Shown here piece after piece: positions 62,228-64,000 of a stretch of DNA of 64,000 nucleotides; position 1 is the stretch's first letter, and every line of letters starts with the position of its first letter. The stretch is from Nitrospirota bacterium. GTDB taxonomy: Bacteria > Nitrospirota > Thermodesulfovibrionia > Thermodesulfovibrionales > UBA6898. The stretch spans positions 27,217-91,216 of the forward strand of contig JAKAHR010000012.1 in NCBI GenBank assembly GCA_021825365.1. Reading direction: 5' to 3'. Position numbers and translations under genes: made by a program. The notes beneath the pieces were generated by a model. The model was not told where the DNA came from, made no database searches, and worked only from the letters and a program-made list of their open reading frames with translations.

Positions 62228-62261
62228 AAAAAATGAAGGCCGCCGGATGCTCCGGCGGCCT
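62228..62261 (-). terminator. Rho-independent terminator of degQ
   Basis: A perfect 11-bp stem (AGGCCGCCGGA 62237-62247, TCCGGCGGCCT 62251-62261) with a 3-nt loop is followed on the minus strand by TTCATTTTTT. It lies 16 bp past the degQ stop. Confidence 0.85.
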
Positions 62262-62276
62262 CTTCCTGAAAAGATA

Positions 62277-63743
62277 TTACTTGACCGACAACGTAACGAA
62301 GAAGGAAGATCCTCCCCGATAGACGAGGAGCAATACGCTCGACTCCTTTTTGATGCTCGAGACCATCTCCCGATATTCCTTGACCGAGGTGATCCGCTTC
62401 CTGTTGATCTCCTGGATAACGTCGCCCTGCATGAGCAATCCCGCTGCCGGGCTGTCTTCGTCCAGGTCGCTCACGATCACCCCCTTTATCCTTCCCGGCA
62501 GATTCAGCTTCTTCGCAAGGTCAGGGGTGATGTCCTGTACGGTGACGCCTTTCAGCGCGTTTTGAAATCCGCCCGCTTCCGCCTGCATCTCCGCGGGAAG
62601 TTCTCCGATTGTCACCTTGAGGGTGACGGTCAGATTGTCACGCAGCACCTTCACCACATGCTCCTCCCCCGGGGCCGTGCCGGCGACCATATTCCTGAAA
62701 AGAGAGGGGTCGTCGGTCTGTTTGCCGTTGAATTCGAGGATGACATCTCCCCGCTTCAGGCCGGCCTTCTCAGCGGGACTGTTGTCGACAACATCGCTGA
62801 CCAGCACCCCCTGATCGCCCTTTATCCCAAACTGCGTGGCCAGTTCAGGGGTAAGCTTCTGGATCGAAACGCCCAGCCATCCCCTCACCACCTTGCCCGA
62901 CCTGATAAGGCTGTCCATGATCGTCTTGACCATGTTGCTCGGTATCGAAAAGCCGATGCCCATATACCCGCCGCTCGTGCTGAAGATGGCGGTATTGATA
63001 CCCACCAGCTCGCCCCTGACGTTTACGAGCGCTCCCCCGGAGTTGCCCGGGTTGATCGCAGCATCCGTCTGGATGAAGTCCTCATAATCGGCTATACCCA
63101 CATTCGCCCTGCCCACCGCGCTCACGATACCCATTGTCACCGTCTGGTTCAGACCAAAAGGGTTACCCACCGCCAGCACGATCTCACCGACCTGGAGCCT
63201 GTCGGAATTCCCCCACGGAAGGGTCGGCAGGCCCTTTGCCTCGATCTTAACAACCGAAATTTCTGTCTTGGGGTCAGAGCCCACCACCTTCCCGGTGTAC
63301 TCTCTTTTGTCGGCGAGGGTTACCTTGATCTCGTCCGCATTCTTGACAACATGGTAATTGGTGATGATGTACCCGTCACCGGTGAGGATGACGCCGGATG
63401 CCAGGCCTGCGGACCGGTGTTCCCGCTGCTGGGGCTGCCGTTGCCGTCCGAATTGATCACCGAAGAAACGCCTGAAGAAGGGGTCATCGAAGAAGGGGTC
63501 AGCCCCTCCCGTGATCTTGACCGTCCTGGTCGTCGAAATGTTCACGATCGCCGGTTTAACCGTCGAAGAGATCTCTGCCAGGGCATGTCCCGTCTTCGTC
63601 AGCAAATCAACGGATTCAGATGATATCTTCGGTTGTGCCGCTTCCGGATGGCCAGGAAGACCTAAGATTACGACAAACACCGCCATGGCCGCGACAAGCA
63701 GCGCAGCGGACCTCCGTGTGGTACGACAGTTTTCGAATATCAT
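62277..63743 (-). CDS. degQ: DegQ/HtrA-family periplasmic serine protease
   Basis: A 488-aa periplasmic protease/chaperone. A signal anchor or signal peptide (about residues 11-36) precedes a trypsin-like domain with catalytic His131 (ITNYHVV) and Ser235 (NPGNSGGALV). The Asp position of the triad reads TEISVVKI, so Glu161 stands where Asp is usual. Two PDZ domains follow (about residues 265-360 and 375-480). The ATG follows AGGGAGGAAAA. Single gene with its own terminator; adk is further downstream on the same strand. Confidence 0.93.
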   Translation of the reverse strand: MIFENCRTTRRSAALLVAAMAVFVVILGLPGHPEAAQPKISSESVDLLTKTGHALAEISSTVKPAIVNISTTRTVKITGGADPFFDDPFFRRFFGDQFGRQRQPQQREHRSAGLASGVILTGDGYIITNYHVVKNADEIKVTLADKREYTGKVVGSDPKTEISVVKIEAKGLPTLPWGNSDRLQVGEIVLAVGNPFGLNQTVTMGIVSAVGRANVGIADYEDFIQTDAAINPGNSGGALVNVRGELVGINTAIFSTSGGYMGIGFSIPSNMVKTIMDSLIRSGKVVRGWLGVSIQKLTPELATQFGIKGDQGVLVSDVVDNSPAEKAGLKRGDVILEFNGKQTDDPSLFRNMVAGTAPGEEHVVKVLRDNLTVTLKVTIGELPAEMQAEAGGFQNALKGVTVQDITPDLAKKLNLPGRIKGVIVSDLDEDSPAAGLLMQGDVIQEINRKRITSVKEYREMVSSIKKESSVLLLVYRGGSSFFVTLSVK

Positions 63744-63885
63744 TTTTCCTCCCTGCCTTTCTCGATTGAATTACAGCCGATGTCCGGCAAAACTACCGCT
63801 CACACACCGCCTTTTATCAGAACTCGTGCCTTAATTATCATTATTGCACAAACTAGGATAAATGATACTTGTGAATGAACCCACT

Positions 63886-63905
63886 CCCCGGACTAAAGTC
63901 CGGGG
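63886..63905. repeat. Hairpin at the right end of an IS200/IS605-like element
   Basis: CCCCGGAC-TAAA-GTCCGGGG is a perfect 8-bp stem with a 4-nt loop, 30 bp past the transposase stop. IS200/IS605 elements carry such sub-terminal hairpins as the site recognised by the Y1 transposase. Confidence 0.7.
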
Positions 63906-63935
63906 TTTCGGGACCGCAGGCATAATCTGGCTTTC

Positions 63936-64000
63936 TCATGCCTGCTGGTCTCGAACATACTTACGTATGACTTCTTCATTCACGGTCCCAACTGTCTCGG
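63936..64000 (-). CDS. tnpA: 3' end of an IS200-type Y1 transposase
   Basis: The last 20 codons of a frame entering from the right edge read ETVGTVNEEVIRKYVRDQQA before a TGA (63938-63936). The VNEEVIRKYVRDQ ending is typical of IS200/IS605 TnpA. The catalytic Tyr and HUH motif lie beyond the window, so whether the element is intact is unknown. Confidence 0.6.
   Translation of the reverse strand, partial: ETVGTVNEEVIRKYVRDQQA

Larger units (their letters stand above)
63870..64000 (-). mobile_element. Partial IS200/IS605-family insertion sequence (runs off the window)
   Basis: The end-hairpin at 63886-63905 together with the C-terminus of a Y1-type transposase on the minus strand marks one end of an IS200/IS605-like element. 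The exact boundary is not visible; 63870 is approximate. The flank on the degQ side is A+T-rich, as such elements prefer. Confidence 0.6.

Noticed and set aside
62247..63623. A 458-codon open frame opposite degQ
   Set aside because: It is the antisense shadow of degQ with no family motif, no ribosome binding site and a His/Asp/Arg-rich composition typical of such shadows.

Overview
The window is a G+C-rich bacterial chromosome segment from a diderm. It carries lipoproteins, an Mla-type lipid ABC system, an RND tripartite pump, and L,D-transpeptidases next to a Lpp-like lipoprotein. The gene content fits an anaerobic or microaerophilic chemoheterotroph of the Nitrospirota/Desulfobacterota kind: a Geobacter-like two-domain PutA, a probable tungsten aldehyde:ferredoxin oxidoreductase, an ADP-forming acyl-CoA synthetase subunit, a class I cyclic-di-GMP riboswitch, a GSU3473-like PAS protein and a NifA-like regulator. 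The phylum is an inference. I saw no rRNA, tRNA or CRISPR array.

Layout. 1-2.9 kb: a truncated gene, a 65-aa protein, a secreted cupredoxin, endonuclease III and a membrane histidine kinase. 3-12.5 kb: an amino-acid-to-acyl-CoA region (SDR, PutA and glutamate dehydrogenase on +; an E2 acyltransferase with an ADP-forming acyl-CoA synthetase subunit on -; a dihydrolipoamide-dehydrogenase-like flavoprotein on +). Proline could be oxidised to glutamate and then 2-oxoglutarate, and the 2-oxoacid/CoA-ligase genes could conserve energy from acyl-CoA. 12.5-20.5 kb: an mlaE-mlaF-mlaD-pqiC operon, divergent from a DUF3313-DUF3300-DUF2950-AI-2E cluster with an attenuator-like leader. 20.5-24 kb: a Tat-exported MBL-fold enzyme whose start is disturbed by a 17-bp tandem duplication, and a PAS protein under a c-di-GMP-I riboswitch. 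24-30 kb: envelope genes (M23-like lipoprotein, two L,D-transpeptidases flanking a Lpp-like lipoprotein), an acetolactate-decarboxylase-like protein and a lipoprotein. 30-37.5 kb: an RND efflux operon and a DAC-domain protein with intact DGA and RHR motifs. 37.7-53.5 kb: a long + strand block of ferredoxin/AOR, glycogen phosphorylase, debranching enzyme, class I aldolase, Pta, AckA, GpmA, Pfk, pyruvate kinase and a K+ channel, reading as a glycogen-to-acetate energy module. 53.5-61.2 kb: GATase-glnB-glnA (-), a small membrane protein, a NifA-like activator (+) and a large hybrid sensor kinase (-). 61.3-64 kb: adk, a DegQ/HtrA protease and the end of an IS200/IS605-type element that runs off the window.

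Limits: starts were chosen by eye from Shine-Dalgarno and promoter spacing. Functions come from motif recognition, not database searches. Residue positions are hand-counted and may be off by one or two.
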